The notes: generated from the letters alone by a model not told the origin. Counted from the first letter of the stretch, positions 1 to 9,905 are shown. The stretch: DNA of 52,827 bases from an uncultured Eubacterium sp. (GCA_945946665.1 CAMEWO010000014.1:1-52827); one strand, 5' to 3'. A program made the numbers and translations.

Positions 1-1352
1 GTTCAGACGCATCCAACATATCCGGCGGAGTATTAAGCTGGGTTCCAAATATGCTCATATATCTTTTCAGATTCATGTCGGCACTGGGAATTGTCCTTGT
101 AAATGACCCTACCTTTGCCATATTTGCACTTCTGGGTGTGCCTGTAAGTGCACTTATGTCAAAGACGCTGATGAGACGAATGGTTAACAATAACAAGCGG
201 AGTGCTGCATTAAGTGCAAAAACCTCAGGTTTCAACCAGGAGGCTTTCTCCAATATACAAACTGTCAAAGCATTTGACCTGGTAAAACAATACGGACAGC
301 GTCTCCGTGAGATTCAGAAGGAATACCTGGATATGAAGATGGAGTTCAACAGAATGTCCATGGTAACTTCATTTATTCTGTCAACAGTAGGACTTCTTGT
401 TTCCTACAGCTGTTATGGCTGGGGAATATACAGAGTATGGAGCGGTGTTATAAGCTACGGAACCATGACTCTTTTTCTGTCTATGGCAGGACAGCTTACA
501 GGAGCCATGAACTCACTTATATCCCTTGTTCCTTCTGCCATAAGTATGTCTACCTCCATTACCAGGCTTCGTGATATCCTTGATATGCCAAAGGAAGATT
601 ATTCCCATGACAGCGAGGTTCTTGCCCTTAAGGAAGAAAGCTCTAACACCGGAATTAATATTGAGATGAATAACCTTAACTATATATATAAAACAGGCAC
701 CTGTGTATTCAGGAATGCGTGTTTTGAAGCCCATCCAGGCGAGATTGTAGCTCTGGTAGGCCCATCTGGAGAAGGAAAGACCACCATGATAAGAATCCTT
801 CTTTCTCTCCTCGTTACTAATGAAGAGGAAAGCCTTATATACGCCGGTGACAGGACTAAAGCTGTCAGCCTTTCACCATCTACAAGAAAGCTTTTCTCAT
901 ATGTTCCACAGGGAAACACAATGTTTTCCGGCACTATTGCATATAATCTGCGTTCAGTTAAGCCTGATGCCACTGACGAAGAGATTATCGATGTTCTGAA
1001 GCGTGCCTGTGCATGGGAATTTGTCGAGAAGCTTCCTCTACAGATTAATACTGAAATCAAAGAAAGAGGTGGAGGATTCTCAGAGGGTCAGGCCCAGAGA
1101 CTTGCCATTGCAAGAGCGCTTCTGCGCAAAGCTCCTGTCCTGCTTCTTGACGAAGCCACTTCCGCACTGGATGTAGCTACAGAACGCCGGGTTCTGCGCA
1201 ACCTCATGGATGATGACTATCCAAGAACATGTATTGTAACAACACACAGACCTACTGTTCTTAACATTTGCACAAGAGTGTATGCCATTAAGGATAAGCA
1301 GTTCACTGTCCTTAATGATGAAGAGATTAAACATCTTATTGATGAATTCTGA
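1..1352 (+). CDS. ABC exporter, fused membrane and ATPase domains (5' end cut by window)
   Basis: The reading frame is open from base 3, so the gene starts outside the window; the first in-window ATG at 51 is internal. The N-terminal part is the end of an ABC exporter membrane domain with hydrophobic helices. The C-terminal half is a nucleotide-binding domain with Walker A GPSGEGKTT, a variant signature FSEGQAQR in place of LSGGQ, Walker B LLLDEAT and the H-loop TTHR. It would couple ATP hydrolysis to export of a substrate across the inner membrane. The substrate is not visible. The convergent neighbour (1485-1925) carries a Gly-Gly-like N-terminal motif, which makes a peptide or small protein a possible cargo, but that is only inference from proximity. 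Confidence 0.88.
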   Translation, partial: SDASNISGGVLSWVPNMLIYLFRFMSALGIVLVNDPTFAIFALLGVPVSALMSKTLMRRMVNNNKRSAALSAKTSGFNQEAFSNIQTVKAFDLVKQYGQRLREIQKEYLDMKMEFNRMSMVTSFILSTVGLLVSYSCYGWGIYRVWSGVISYGTMTLFLSMAGQLTGAMNSLISLVPSAISMSTSITRLRDILDMPKEDYSHDSEVLALKEESSNTGINIEMNNLNYIYKTGTCVFRNACFEAHPGEIVALVGPSGEGKTTMIRILLSLLVTNEEESLIYAGDRTKAVSLSPSTRKLFSYVPQGNTMFSGTIAYNLRSVKPDATDEEIIDVLKRACAWEFVEKLPLQINTEIKERGGGFSEGQAQRLAIARALLRKAPVLLLDEATSALDVATERRVLRNLMDDDYPRTCIVTTHRPTVLNICTRVYAIKDKQFTVLNDEEIKHLIDEF

Positions 1353-1394
1353 TAATCATATTATGTCAGGAGCTATAACATAATGTATAACAAA

Positions 1395-1440
1395 AAGGAC
1401 TGTATCCCAATGGCTCTTCGCCATTAAGATGACAGTCCTT
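1395..1440. terminator. bidirectional intrinsic terminator
   Basis: The arms AAGGACTGT (1395-1403) and ACAGTCCTT (1432-1440) pair, with an inner ATGG/CCAT extension. An A-run lies on the left and GTTTTC on the right. It sits between the convergent ABC exporter and the 146-aa gene and can serve both. Confidence 0.8.
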
Positions 1441-1484
1441 GTTTTCTGTGTTATATAGCTTCACAACTCATCAGCTACTATTCA

Positions 1485-1925
1485 TTAATCATACTTGCCC
1501 TGAACATTAGTGGCATGCTGGCAGCTCCAGCTGATTCCTGTAATCGCCAGTGCTTTGGTAGTTGCTTCATCAGCACCCTTTGCCCATACCTTGAATGTTA
1601 CGTTATCGCCTGACTTATATCCATTAGCATGAAGTTCTCTTGTAACCACAACAGTATTGCCCGACACCCTACATGGGAACTCTGAACGCGCATCAGTTAA
1701 TGGAGCACTAAATGTAATGACATATGTTACGCCTGTAGATATGTGCTCAACCTGATTAGAATGAGTTGCTCTTATCTCGAATACATTGCTTGAACCATCC
1801 CAGTTCTGAACAGATGAACCGCTTGCAACCCAGCAATCTCCTCCGCCATTGTTACCACTGGCCATATACACATTCTCACTGAATCCCGCTACTACATCTA
1901 ACACGGGTTTTTCATACTTTACCAT
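1485..1925 (-). CDS. uncharacterised 146-aa protein with Gly-rich N-terminal motif
   Basis: I do not recognise an assigned family. The protein starts MVKYEKPVLDVV, then ENVYMASGNNGGGDCW at about residues 18-33, followed by a region of alternating hydrophobic and polar residues that suggests beta structure, and ends with a Cys-containing tail (SWSCQHATNVQGKYD). Three Cys are present. There is no classical signal peptide. A GGGGG ribosome site lies about 8 nt before the ATG at 1925. The N-terminal stretch ending in Gly residues before DCW could be a leader cleaved by an ABC-type peptidase, and an ABC exporter ends convergently 132 bp away. Other possibilities are a cytoplasmic or non-classically secreted small protein. 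The function is unknown. Confidence 0.75.
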   Translation of the reverse strand: MVKYEKPVLDVVAGFSENVYMASGNNGGGDCWVASGSSVQNWDGSSNVFEIRATHSNQVEHISTGVTYVITFSAPLTDARSEFPCRVSGNTVVVTRELHANGYKSGDNVTFKVWAKGADEATTKALAITGISWSCQHATNVQGKYD

Positions 1926-2063
1926 AACTTAATCCCCCTGGATGATAAATAATAAAAACTTTAAAGTAAAACGTGTATGCAAAAATATCTAGTTTTTTCA
2001 CAATTATAATAACACATAATGTTAAAAATGCAATTGTTTTGTAAAATTTTACCTAAAATTTTT

Positions 2064-3401
2064 TTACTTATATTTCTTCTTTCTTTTTTTACTTCTATTG
2101 TATGCGTACACAATAATAAAAATGCTGATTATTGCCAAAGATATAATTAGTATCAACAGAAGCACCTGCATAGAGCTTTCGCCCCTGTTGCTCCAGTCAC
2201 CATCAGCCACATTCCCTGCATTATTAGTTAAAACTATAGCCCCATCCTGTCCATCAGCTGCTTCCTGAGGCAGTCTCAACTTCTCTTCTTCCAGTCTCTT
2301 TGCCTCTATTTCCTTAAGGTCGCCTGCCAGCAATGTATAATTATCATTATAATGATAACCACAAGCTTTACAGGTATATGTTGTATAGCCGTATTCTGTG
2401 TCTGTACTCTCTGTAACATTTTTGGTATAAGAAGGATTTTCACACATATTAGGCAGAAGATTAACTGAATAATCAAATCTCTCATCAGACTGGAAATTGT
2501 CTGTACATCCGTCAATCACGCAGTTGGTGCTTAAAAGTTCTCCCCAATAAGCCCTGCAATAAGCCCTTCGGTCAGTATTGTCCTCAAAGAATGTTATGAA
2601 CCCGTCTACATTACAGTTTAATATTTTTCCTGAGTACTTCTGTCCGTATGGGTAAAACATGTACATTCCTGTAAGTCCGCCATTATGTACATAACCGTGG
2701 TCAGAGTCATAGCCATATACTGTTACATTGCAGTTTTCCATATCAATATACCCTGTAGCATAGGCTCCCCCCATAAACTGCTCATCTTTATTCTGGATAT
2801 CAGTATCTATACAGACAAGGGTTGTCTCAGAATCAGTATTTGTTATGCTTCCTCTTCCATAACCAACAATTCCTCCTACGCCAAACATCTTTGCAGATGT
2901 GGTTATGTCCAGCCTTCCTGTAATTGTACATCCATCAATCACACCACCATCAAGACATCCCGCAACAGTTCCAATAAATGCAGGGTCATCTGTTGTGAGC
3001 GTTGCCCTCACATTAATCAGCTTAAGGTTAGTAACACTGGCTTCTTCTGTTACTATACTAAATAATCCACCAAAGCCTGTATCATATTTTTTATAATTTC
3101 CGTCATAGGAGGTCATTGTCTCCTCTCCCGTTGTACTGTATGTAAGGTTCAGGATAGCATGTCCATTGCCATCAAAATTACCGCTGAATTTAAATGGAAT
3201 CCAGTCCACACCTGTCATATCAATATCCTTGTCAAGCCTGTAATTACCAGAAGGATTGGCTGCTATACCAGCAAGTTCTTCTTTAGATGTAATGCTCATG
3301 GTATCAGTGGCACCATACGCTGTAGTTTTCATTGTGGCAATCCCTGCTATGATAAATATAGCCACAATTCCTGCCATGACCTGGTGTATATATTTTTTCA
3401 T
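2064..3401 (-). CDS. membrane-anchored surface protein with GLUG-like repeats
   Basis: A 445-aa protein. It begins with a signal peptide (positive MKKYIHQ followed by a hydrophobic stretch to about residue 25). The middle has Gly-rich repeats of the kind GGLFSIV, GGIVGYG and GGLTGMY, typical of GLUG/right-handed beta-helix surface proteins. Near the C-terminus is a CKACGYHY motif common in Clostridial surface proteins. It ends with one transmembrane helix (about residues 412-435) and a Lys/Arg-rich tail, so it is likely anchored in the membrane and faces outward. The ATG at 3401 is preferred over the in-frame TTG at 3407 because GGAGG lies 9 nt upstream of it. No enzymatic motif was seen, so adhesion or polysaccharide contact is only a guess. 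Confidence 0.78.
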   Translation of the reverse strand: MKKYIHQVMAGIVAIFIIAGIATMKTTAYGATDTMSITSKEELAGIAANPSGNYRLDKDIDMTGVDWIPFKFSGNFDGNGHAILNLTYSTTGEETMTSYDGNYKKYDTGFGGLFSIVTEEASVTNLKLINVRATLTTDDPAFIGTVAGCLDGGVIDGCTITGRLDITTSAKMFGVGGIVGYGRGSITNTDSETTLVCIDTDIQNKDEQFMGGAYATGYIDMENCNVTVYGYDSDHGYVHNGGLTGMYMFYPYGQKYSGKILNCNVDGFITFFEDNTDRRAYCRAYWGELLSTNCVIDGCTDNFQSDERFDYSVNLLPNMCENPSYTKNVTESTDTEYGYTTYTCKACGYHYNDNYTLLAGDLKEIEAKRLEEEKLRLPQEAADGQDGAIVLTNNAGNVADGDWSNRGESSMQVLLLILIISLAIISIFIIVYAYNRSKKRKKKYK

Positions 3402-3438
3402 TTTCAATTTCCTCCACGACTCTATGAATTTTTACCAT

Positions 3439-3545
3439 ATCACGATTCGCACTTCGTGCTTGACGATTTCTTCGAAATCTATCGTGATCGCCATTCGCCG
3501 CTCGCTATGAACAAGCTACGCTTGCTTCAGCTCGCTAACGCTCAT
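3439..3545. repeat. multi-hairpin palindromic element
   Basis: The 8-bp arms ATCACGAT (3439-3446) and ATCGTGAT (3481-3488) enclose two perfect small hairpins: GCAC-TTC-GTGC (3449-3459) and GATTTC-TTC-GAAATC (3465-3479). To the right are a hairpin CAAGC-TAC-GCTTG (3512-3524) and two copies of CTCGCT. The element fills the gap between the WYL regulator and the surface protein gene and is richer in CG steps than its surroundings. It may be a small mobile palindromic repeat or a structured RNA processed from the minus-strand transcript. Only one copy was seen in this window. Confidence 0.5.
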
Positions 3546-3561
3546 TATATTAAACGTTGAA

Positions 3562-4578
3562 TTAATTATCTGTCTTACTGCTGTCAGGTAATGAATATAT
3601 TCTCTCCAGTCCTGAAATCATATGCTTCATTCTGTCCACAACCTCTGTAGGGCCTTCTATCACTGCCCCGTCTCCCAATGACATTATCCATCCTAAAAAC
3701 TGGTCTGACACTGCCACATCCACGTTAATAACAAAATGTTCTTCATCTTCCCTGACAAATATAGGATCTGTTCCAAATCTGTCAATCACCACACCAGCCA
3801 GAGTGTTTTTGAACTTAATTCTTACATTTACCAGTTCTCCACCAAACATTCCAAACCGCTGCTTGGTGTAACAAGCCATATCAAGCTTCTCGTACAACTC
3901 TCTGCCAACTCTGTCTCTGTTCTCAATTCCAATATGAAGCATTTTATCAACCCTGTAATGCTTCATCTGCCCTGCTTCCTCATCATAGGCTATCATGTAA
4001 TAATTCTCATCATCCCATGTAAGAAGCCATGGACTGACACTGTAAAATTTCCCATCATGCCTCAGCTCCATCTTCTTTTTCACATTCCACTGGAAATACT
4101 GGAATCTGATGGTAGAATTCTCATTAATAGCAGTATATATTAAATCTACATTATACAGAATACTCTCGTTAGCTGCCTTAACCCTGTCAGTCACAACCAC
4201 CTGTCTTGACAGCTTGGAAGCCTCATACCCGCTTGCAAGGCTTTCCAGCTTTTTAATTAATTCTCTGGATTTCTTAGCTGTTATAAATTTTGAAGACTGC
4301 ACCGAATCCACCAGCAGCTTCAACTCTGCCAGTTCAAAATCTCTGCTTACAAGTTTATAATAATAGTTTCTGTAACACTTTTCGCCTACAATGTCATAAC
4401 CAAACTGCTTCAGGCTCTCAATATCACTGTACAGTGACTTGCGCTCTGCACTGATTCCATAAGCATCAAGCTCCTTAAGAAGCTGGGACAGAGTTATTCC
4501 ATGTTCCGAATCTGTCTTTTCTTCCAGAATTTTTACTATGTATAGCATTTTAAGCTTCTGATTTTCGCTTTTTGGCAT
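3562..4578 (-). CDS. WYL-domain transcriptional regulator
   Basis: A 338-aa protein. The N-terminal ~75 residues form a DeoR/HTH_11-type winged helix (LSQLLKELDAYGISAERKSL, then a second DNA-binding segment). The central and C-terminal parts match the WYL ligand-binding domain, including FYSVSPWLLTWDDENYYMIAY, and end in a WCX-like region. Such proteins bind DNA and respond to nucleic acid or nucleotide ligands; many act as transcriptional repressors or activators. GAGGG precedes the ATG. It is the first gene upstream of the surface protein on the same strand, separated by the hairpin element. Its target is not evident. Confidence 0.87.
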   Translation of the reverse strand: MPKSENQKLKMLYIVKILEEKTDSEHGITLSQLLKELDAYGISAERKSLYSDIESLKQFGYDIVGEKCYRNYYYKLVSRDFELAELKLLVDSVQSSKFITAKKSRELIKKLESLASGYEASKLSRQVVVTDRVKAANESILYNVDLIYTAINENSTIRFQYFQWNVKKKMELRHDGKFYSVSPWLLTWDDENYYMIAYDEEAGQMKHYRVDKMLHIGIENRDRVGRELYEKLDMACYTKQRFGMFGGELVNVRIKFKNTLAGVVIDRFGTDPIFVREDEEHFVINVDVAVSDQFLGWIMSLGDGAVIEGPTEVVDRMKHMISGLERIYSLPDSSKTDN

Positions 4579-4766
4579 GTTAACCCTCTTTTCTCGTCAT
4601 GTTGCAGTTCCCGCAATTCTACAAGCATTTGCAATCCGCTGAATAAACAGATATTACGCATAATGTCAGAAGTAATTCTACCACTATCAGTTACAAAAAT
4701 CCATCATATGAGGGGCAAAATATCTTTTGACCCTCATATCATTTATGTTAAAGATTAACAAAAATA

Positions 4767-4795
4767 TTGAATAAAAAACTATAATATTGTAAAAT
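4767..4795 (+). promoter_or_regulatory. sigma-A-type promoter for the chemoreceptor gene
   Basis: A -35 TTGAAT (4767-4772) and a -10 TAAAAT (4790-4795) are separated by 17 bp, about 60 bp upstream of the chosen start codon. It is an AT-rich region, so a chance match is possible. The rest of the 4579-4857 gap shows no gene. Confidence 0.5.
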
Positions 4796-4857
4796 TAATA
4801 CAGTGCAAAATTTTGGTAGTGTACGTCGTGATAAGCACTGCGGATTGGAGGAAGTTG

Positions 4858-6636
4858 ATGAAAGGTAAATCAAAGATTAAAGAACCTATTGACAAAGAGA
4901 TTCTTGAGCAGGAAGTTGAAAAGGTAAAGGCAAAGATTAATGATCCTATGAGAGTCCATTTCTTCAAATCAATAAAAGCCCGGCTGTTATTCTCATCAGT
5001 TCTTGGAGCTTTGCTGGGAATGGTTATAATTGTATTAATTACTCTCAACAGTTCAAGAAGCAGCTCCCTTTCCCTTGTTAAGGATTATCTGTATGATTTA
5101 ACACAGAGCAATGGAAGGATTCTTGAATACCTTATTGAAGATTTTGGAGTCAAGGCACAGTCAAGCGACCACCTTGCCAGGGTATATGAGGATGTTTCCA
5201 TTGAGAATATGTCTTCAAGCTATGCATATGTAGTATCTGCTGACGGTACAATGCTTTACCATCCAACAGCTGATAAGATTGGAAAACCCGTAGAGAACGT
5301 AGTTGTTAAAGATATATGTGAGAAGTTAAGCAAGAACATCACTGTTCAGCCAGCTGTTGTTGAATACGATTTTAAAGGAACAACAAAAGTTGCTTCTTAC
5401 TATGTAACTAATGATAAATCAATGATGTTAATTTTGACAGTAGATCAGGATGACGCATTTGCAGCAACACATAAGATGGTTACAATTGCCAGTGCTGCAG
5501 GTCTGTTCTGTCTCATTCTCTGTGGACTTGTAGGTCTGTTCTTTGCCCACAGAATTGTTAAGCCAATCTTTAAGCTGGCAGGTGTTGTGGGAAGCATATC
5601 AAACCTTGATTTAACAGAGCATCCAGAAGAGGCAGAGCTTGTTAAGAGAACAGATGAAATCGGTTATATGAGTAAGTCAATCAGAGCCATGAGAATTGCT
5701 CTTGCAGATGTGGTTAATAATCTGAAAGAATTAAGCCAGACCCTGTTTGCAGCATCTGACAGCCTCAACAGTAATATTATCAACACCAACACTTCTGTTG
5801 AACAGGTTGAGCAGGCTGTCAATGATATTGCAGCCGGTGCAACATCACAGGCAGGAGATACACAGACTGCAACAGAGAATGTTGTAGACATTGGTCAGAT
5901 GATTTCTGATGCAGGTGTGAGAAGTGAAGGTCTTAAGAAGAGCATGGATGTCATCAAGACTAACAACAATACTATTATCACAACTCTTAAGGAATTAGAT
6001 AGAATTAACACACAGACTAAATCATCTATTAATGATATCTACGAGCAGACTAATATCACTAACCAGTCAGCCCAGAAAATTCGTGAAGTTACAGGAATTA
6101 TCGGTTCAATCGCCGAGGAGACTAACCTTCTATCTCTTAATGCTTCAATTGAAGCCGCAAGGGCTGGTGAAGCTGGAAGAGGCTTTGCAGTTGTAGCTGC
6201 ACAGATTCAGAAGCTTGCAGAACAGTCTAACGAGTCTGCCAAACAGATTGAAGATATCTCTAACCTTCTTATTGATGATTCAGATAAAACTGTTGAGATT
6301 ATGAAACAGGTTAAAGACGTTATCTACAAACAGAGCAGTCATGTAGATGAAATCAGCAAGATATTTAATGTATTTAACAGTGAGCTTGCCAGCGCGTTTG
6401 ATGCAATTGACAATATTAACGGCAGAATTCAGGATATGGATGATTCCAGAGTCAGCGTAGTTGATGTGGTACAGAACCTTACAGCCATTGCTGAAGAGAA
6501 TGCAGCAAGCACACAGCAGACATCTGCTTCAATGACAGAGGTACGTAACATTATAGAAGATATTACTAATAATGTTAACAAGCTTCATGAAATTGCTGAT
6601 ACACTTAACGACGATATCAACAAATTTACGGTATAG
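4858..6636 (+). CDS. methyl-accepting chemotaxis protein
   Basis: A 592-aa chemoreceptor. Domain order: short cytoplasmic N-terminus, TM1 ([19 protein letters not shown]), an extracellular Cache-like sensing region containing [17 protein letters not shown]2 near [18 protein letters not shown], a HAMP linker, and a long signalling coiled coil whose hairpin tip reads [20 protein letters not shown]. It senses an external ligand and controls CheA/CheW. The ATG at 4858 is chosen because GGAGGA lies 5 nt upstream; an in-frame TTG at 4813 has no ribosome site. No che genes are nearby, so it is a stand-alone receptor. The ligand is unknown. Confidence 0.92.
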   Translation: MKGKSKIKEPIDKEILEQEVEKVKAKINDPMRVHFFKSIKARLLFSSVLGALLGMVIIVLITLNSSRSSSLSLVKDYLYDLTQSNGRILEYLIEDFGVKAQSSDHLARVYEDVSIENMSSSYAYVVSADGTMLYHPTADKIGKPVENVVVKDICEKLSKNITVQPAVVEYDFKGTTKVASYYVTNDKSMMLILTVDQDDAFAATHKMVTIASAAGLFCLILCGLVGLFFAHRIVKPIFKLAGVVGSISNLDLTEHPEEAELVKRTDEIGYMSKSIRAMRIALADVVNNLKELSQTLFAASDSLNSNIINTNTSVEQVEQAVNDIAAGATSQAGDTQTATENVVDIGQMISDAGVRSEGLKKSMDVIKTNNNTIITTLKELDRINTQTKSSINDIYEQTNITNQSAQKIREVTGIIGSIAEETNLLSLNASIEAARAGEAGRGFAVVAAQIQKLAEQSNESAKQIEDISNLLIDDSDKTVEIMKQVKDVIYKQSSHVDEISKIFNVFNSELASAFDAIDNINGRIQDMDDSRVSVVDVVQNLTAIAEENAASTQQTSASMTEVRNIIEDITNNVNKLHEIADTLNDDINKFTV

Positions 6637-6663
6637 TACTCTGACTTAATATACTAATTAAAC

Positions 6664-6698
6664 AGTGACGCAGCGTTTTGATTTTACGCTGCGTCACT
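6664..6698. terminator. strong bidirectional terminator
   Basis: A perfect 13-bp stem, AGTGACGCAGCGT (6664-6676) with ACGCTGCGTCACT (6686-6698), followed by TTATTTTCTTTT. It separates the convergent chemoreceptor and DegV genes. Confidence 0.9.
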
Positions 6699-6728
6699 TA
6701 TTTTCTTTTGTTATATATTTTTTCTTAC

Positions 6729-7601
6729 TTAAGCCTCATGGCTTTCCTCAGATTCATTCTGTGAAACATATACTACACCGAATCCATTAGGGCCGATATG
6801 AGTTCCTATTGTTGGGCCAATCTCCCTGAACTTAGGATTCTCAATAATAACCCCCTTCTTTCCCAATGCCTGCACAAATCCTACAGCATTTCCCCTGTCA
6901 TAGCTGTACAGAAAATATAATGGATACCTGTCGTCTGGTTTGTCTTCCTCTACCATCCTGGCAACCTGTCTGATTGCATGTCTGATACCAATCTGCTTGC
7001 CACACAACTCCACATTACCATCTTCCTGAAATCTTAAGATAGGCTTAATATTAGCAAGAGTACCAATGCCAGCAACTCCCTTGGATACTCTTCCACCCTT
7101 GCACAGATACTCTAAAGTATCAAGTCCTGCAAATATTCTCACACGCTTCTTTAATGATTCCAGTTCTTTAATTATGTCCTGGGCATTAACACCCTGATTC
7201 CTCATATTTACCGCAGTATCAGTAAGAATACGCATTCCCAGGGATGCCAGCCTGCTGTCTACAATATGAATATTATCATATTCCACCATATCCTTCGCCA
7301 TCATGGCAGTCTGGTATGTTCCACTTAATGCACTGGAAATAAGTATTGCAATTACTGTATTTCCCTTCTCCCTGGCTTCTTTGAATATATCAAGGAAGTC
7401 AGCCGGAGATGGCTGTGATGTCTTAGGAAGATCCTTGCTCTCCATAAGCTTGTCATAGAATTGTTCCTTAGTTATTGTTACTCCGTCAATAAACTGCTCG
7501 TCCCCGAAAGCGATTGACATTGGCACACATCTTATATTTCTTCTCTTAAGCTCTTCCTGTGTATAATCTGCCGCCGAATCAGTGATAATCTGAATTTCCA
7601 T
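6729..7601 (-). CDS. DegV family fatty-acid-binding protein
   Basis: A 290-aa stand-alone DegV protein. It has the N-terminal TDSAADY motif, a TSQPSP segment, the SSALSGTYQTA ligand-binding loop, the LEYLCKGGRVSKG motif and the C-terminal GPNGFGVVYV. The family binds a fatty acid; some members (FakB) present it to the kinase FakA for phosphorylation, but no fakA is in the window. CGGAG precedes the ATG. A second DegV domain, fused to a histidine kinase, occurs at 29279-31960, so the genome uses this fold in at least two contexts. Confidence 0.93.
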   Translation of the reverse strand: MEIQIITDSAADYTQEELKRRNIRCVPMSIAFGDEQFIDGVTITKEQFYDKLMESKDLPKTSQPSPADFLDIFKEAREKGNTVIAILISSALSGTYQTAMMAKDMVEYDNIHIVDSRLASLGMRILTDTAVNMRNQGVNAQDIIKELESLKKRVRIFAGLDTLEYLCKGGRVSKGVAGIGTLANIKPILRFQEDGNVELCGKQIGIRHAIRQVARMVEEDKPDDRYPLYFLYSYDRGNAVGFVQALGKKGVIIENPKFREIGPTIGTHIGPNGFGVVYVSQNESEESHEA

Positions 7602-7835
7602 AATTCTCCGTTCCGTCAGGATTTACCGTTCCCAACTAACATATTATATTATTAAGTAACTATATCCAATTAATTTACAGATGTCAATATTTTCCCACAA
7701 TTTTGAAATAATGTAGCATACAATGAGAAAATCTGGTATCATGAGGAAGAAGTAATTTTTCTTGGAAAAATCAACGGATTCCGAATGGAATGATATGAAT
7801 CACGACGCAAAAGCGTCTGCAGAATGGGGATTATT

Positions 7836-8900
7836 ATGAAAAGAAATGAAATCAGACCAATTACTGAAGATTATCCGATAGACGTAGTAATTACCTGGGT
7901 TGATGGAGATGACCCGGAGTGGAAACAAGAGAAACTAAAGTTTGAGCGCAGTCTCACCGGCGATGCCTTACCTTCCCAGTCAGACTCTTCCGACGACTGT
8001 GACGAGAGATACAGGGACTGGGATATGCTCAAGTACCTGTTCCGCGGCATAGAGAAATTCATGCCCTGGGTACGCACAATTCATTTTGTAACATGCGGAC
8101 AGATTCCTGTATGGATGAATGTTAATCATCCACAGCTTAACCTTGTAAACCACAGGGACTATATGCCCGCAGATTATCTTCCAAGCTATAACTCTAATGC
8201 CATTGAAGTTAATTTCCACCGTATTCCTGGCTTGTCAGAACATTTCATATATTTCAATGACGATATGCTAATAACTGATAAATTAAGCAGAGAAGATTTC
8301 TTCATTGGAGGATACCCTGTAGATATGCTGGCGCTTCAGCCTGTAGTCGCCAATCCTGCCAATGAAGTTATGTCCCACATATACCTTAATAATACCCTGG
8401 TAATTGCCAGACATTTCAAGAAACTTGAGAATATGAAGGCCCATCCTCACAATTATTTTAACAGGTCATACCCTTTAAAATACTATGTTTACAATCATCT
8501 GGAAAAGGTATTCCCCCTGTACTCAGGATTTTACACCGTACATGGTCCTTCTCCCCTCTGCAAGTCCACCTTTGAAGAGCTGTGGAATAAGGAATTCCAT
8601 GTAATGGATTCCACCAGCAGACACCATTTAAGAAGTGGTGATGATATATCCCAATATCTGTTACGGGAGTGGAAAAAACAGAAAGATGAATTCGTATCCG
8701 CAAATGTTGACAAACTTCTGGGATATTACAACATATCAAACAACTACTTGCCAATAGTTAAGGCAATCACATCCCAGAAGCACAAAATGGTTTGCATAAA
8801 CGATGCTAACGAGCCTGTAGAATTTGACAAGATAAAATCAGAAATTGTCTCTGCCTTTCAACAGATTTTCCCTGACAAATCATCTTTTGAGGTGCTGTAG
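7836..8900 (+). CDS. Stealth-family sugar-phosphate transferase
   Basis: A 354-aa protein with the conserved Stealth blocks: CR1 (VITWVDGDDPEWKQEK), CR2 with RYRDWDMLKYLFRGIEKFMPW, the long FIYFNDDMLI segment, and later CR3/CR4-like regions (HGPSPLCKSTFEELW). Family members are hexose- or GlcNAc-1-phosphate transferases that build cell-surface phosphoglycans and capsule. The start at 7836 is preferred over ATG 7824 because GGGGA lies 5 nt before it. A short hairpin GACGC-AAAA-GCGTC precedes the gene. No other capsule genes flank it, so it is an isolated member. The acceptor is unknown. Confidence 0.88.
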   Translation: MKRNEIRPITEDYPIDVVITWVDGDDPEWKQEKLKFERSLTGDALPSQSDSSDDCDERYRDWDMLKYLFRGIEKFMPWVRTIHFVTCGQIPVWMNVNHPQLNLVNHRDYMPADYLPSYNSNAIEVNFHRIPGLSEHFIYFNDDMLITDKLSREDFFIGGYPVDMLALQPVVANPANEVMSHIYLNNTLVIARHFKKLENMKAHPHNYFNRSYPLKYYVYNHLEKVFPLYSGFYTVHGPSPLCKSTFEELWNKEFHVMDSTSRHHLRSGDDISQYLLREWKKQKDEFVSANVDKLLGYYNISNNYLPIVKAITSQKHKMVCINDANEPVEFDKIKSEIVSAFQQIFPDKSSFEVL

Positions 8901-8902
8901 AC

Positions 8903-9850
8903 TCAGTTTGTGTGTTTTGTCAACTTTAACAGCTCCTGATACATAAGGTTAGTTACAGGGAGGGAAAGATTCAGTCTTTCCCCTTCCTTTACAAGATAAC
9001 CGCAGAAGGTTTCCAGTTCTGTAGGTCTTCCTGCCACTACATCTCTCTGAAGGGAGCTTGTGGCATTATCTTTAAATTCGTTATAGAACCTGTATATAAT
9101 AGCCTGGGCATCTTCTTCTTTCACATTGACATGTTTTGCCTTAGCAACACTGAAAGCTTCCCATATCAGGTCTTCATGCTGCTTTGCCTTTACAGGGTCT
9201 GCCCTTAATTGCCCAATGTTGTTGTTATATCTTGCTGTTTCCACATTGTATGCGGCATTAAGTATATATTTTTTCCAGATTTCCCTTTCAATATCGTCTG
9301 CCGCCTGGCAGTCAGCGCCTGCATCATCAAGTAACTTTGCAGCAGCATCAACATCATCATTTACCCTGCTTCCATTTATTCCAATATACATATTGGCAAA
9401 ACTGCCCTGCTGTACAATGCTTCCATCCTCATCTATAAATGATACAATATATATCAGGGAATCCATGACCGTAGCTCCGCTGATACCATACTCCTTAAGG
9501 TATTCCCTTGTCTTATCTCCCGGATCAACCCCATTCATAACAGGAACAATTACCGTTCCTTCTTTTACGCAGTTTGTAAGATCCTTGCACACATCTTTTA
9601 ATGAGTAGTTCTTTACACATATGAATATATAATCCATTTTTTCAAGTTCCAGAGAGCTTTCCACGACCTTAACCGGCTTAATCACACGTTCTCCCCTGTA
9701 CTCTGAATGAAGAATAAGCCCGTCTCTTTCCAGTGTTTCCTTTCTCTTTCCTCTTGCAACAAATGTTACATCATCATACTTATCTGCAAGAAGTCCTCCG
9801 ATGTAACCACCAATTCCACCAATTCCGATAACAGCTATTCTTTTGCTCAT
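8903..9850 (-). CDS. panE: 2-dehydropantoate 2-reductase family protein
   Basis: A 315-aa ketopantoate reductase-like enzyme. The N-terminal Rossmann motif is IAVIGIGGIGGYIGG. FICVKNYSL and VVPVMNGVDP match the ApbA/PanE NADP-binding domain. The C-terminal helical domain has the conserved WKKYILNAAYN segment with the catalytic-type Lys. The expected reaction is NADPH-dependent reduction of 2-dehydropantoate to pantoate in coenzyme A synthesis, but the family contains paralogues of other function and no panBC genes are adjacent. GGAGG followed by ATGATG sets the start at 9850 or 9853. It converges tail to tail with the Stealth gene. Confidence 0.85.
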   Translation of the reverse strand: MSKRIAVIGIGGIGGYIGGLLADKYDDVTFVARGKRKETLERDGLILHSEYRGERVIKPVKVVESSLELEKMDYIFICVKNYSLKDVCKDLTNCVKEGTVIVPVMNGVDPGDKTREYLKEYGISGATVMDSLIYIVSFIDEDGSIVQQGSFANMYIGINGSRVNDDVDAAAKLLDDAGADCQAADDIEREIWKKYILNAAYNVETARYNNNIGQLRADPVKAKQHEDLIWEAFSVAKAKHVNVKEEDAQAIIYRFYNEFKDNATSSLQRDVVAGRPTELETFCGYLVKEGERLNLSLPVTNLMYQELLKLTKHTN

Positions 9851-9905
9851 CATTTCCTCCTTCTGCCCCATAAATTAAAATAATATGAAGCATTACCTTA
9901 TACCG

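Noticed and set aside
1404-1416. CCAATGGCT match to the mini-array guide near 1406
   Set aside because: Only nine bases, preceded by TATC rather than TTTV, and located in a terminator; likely chance.
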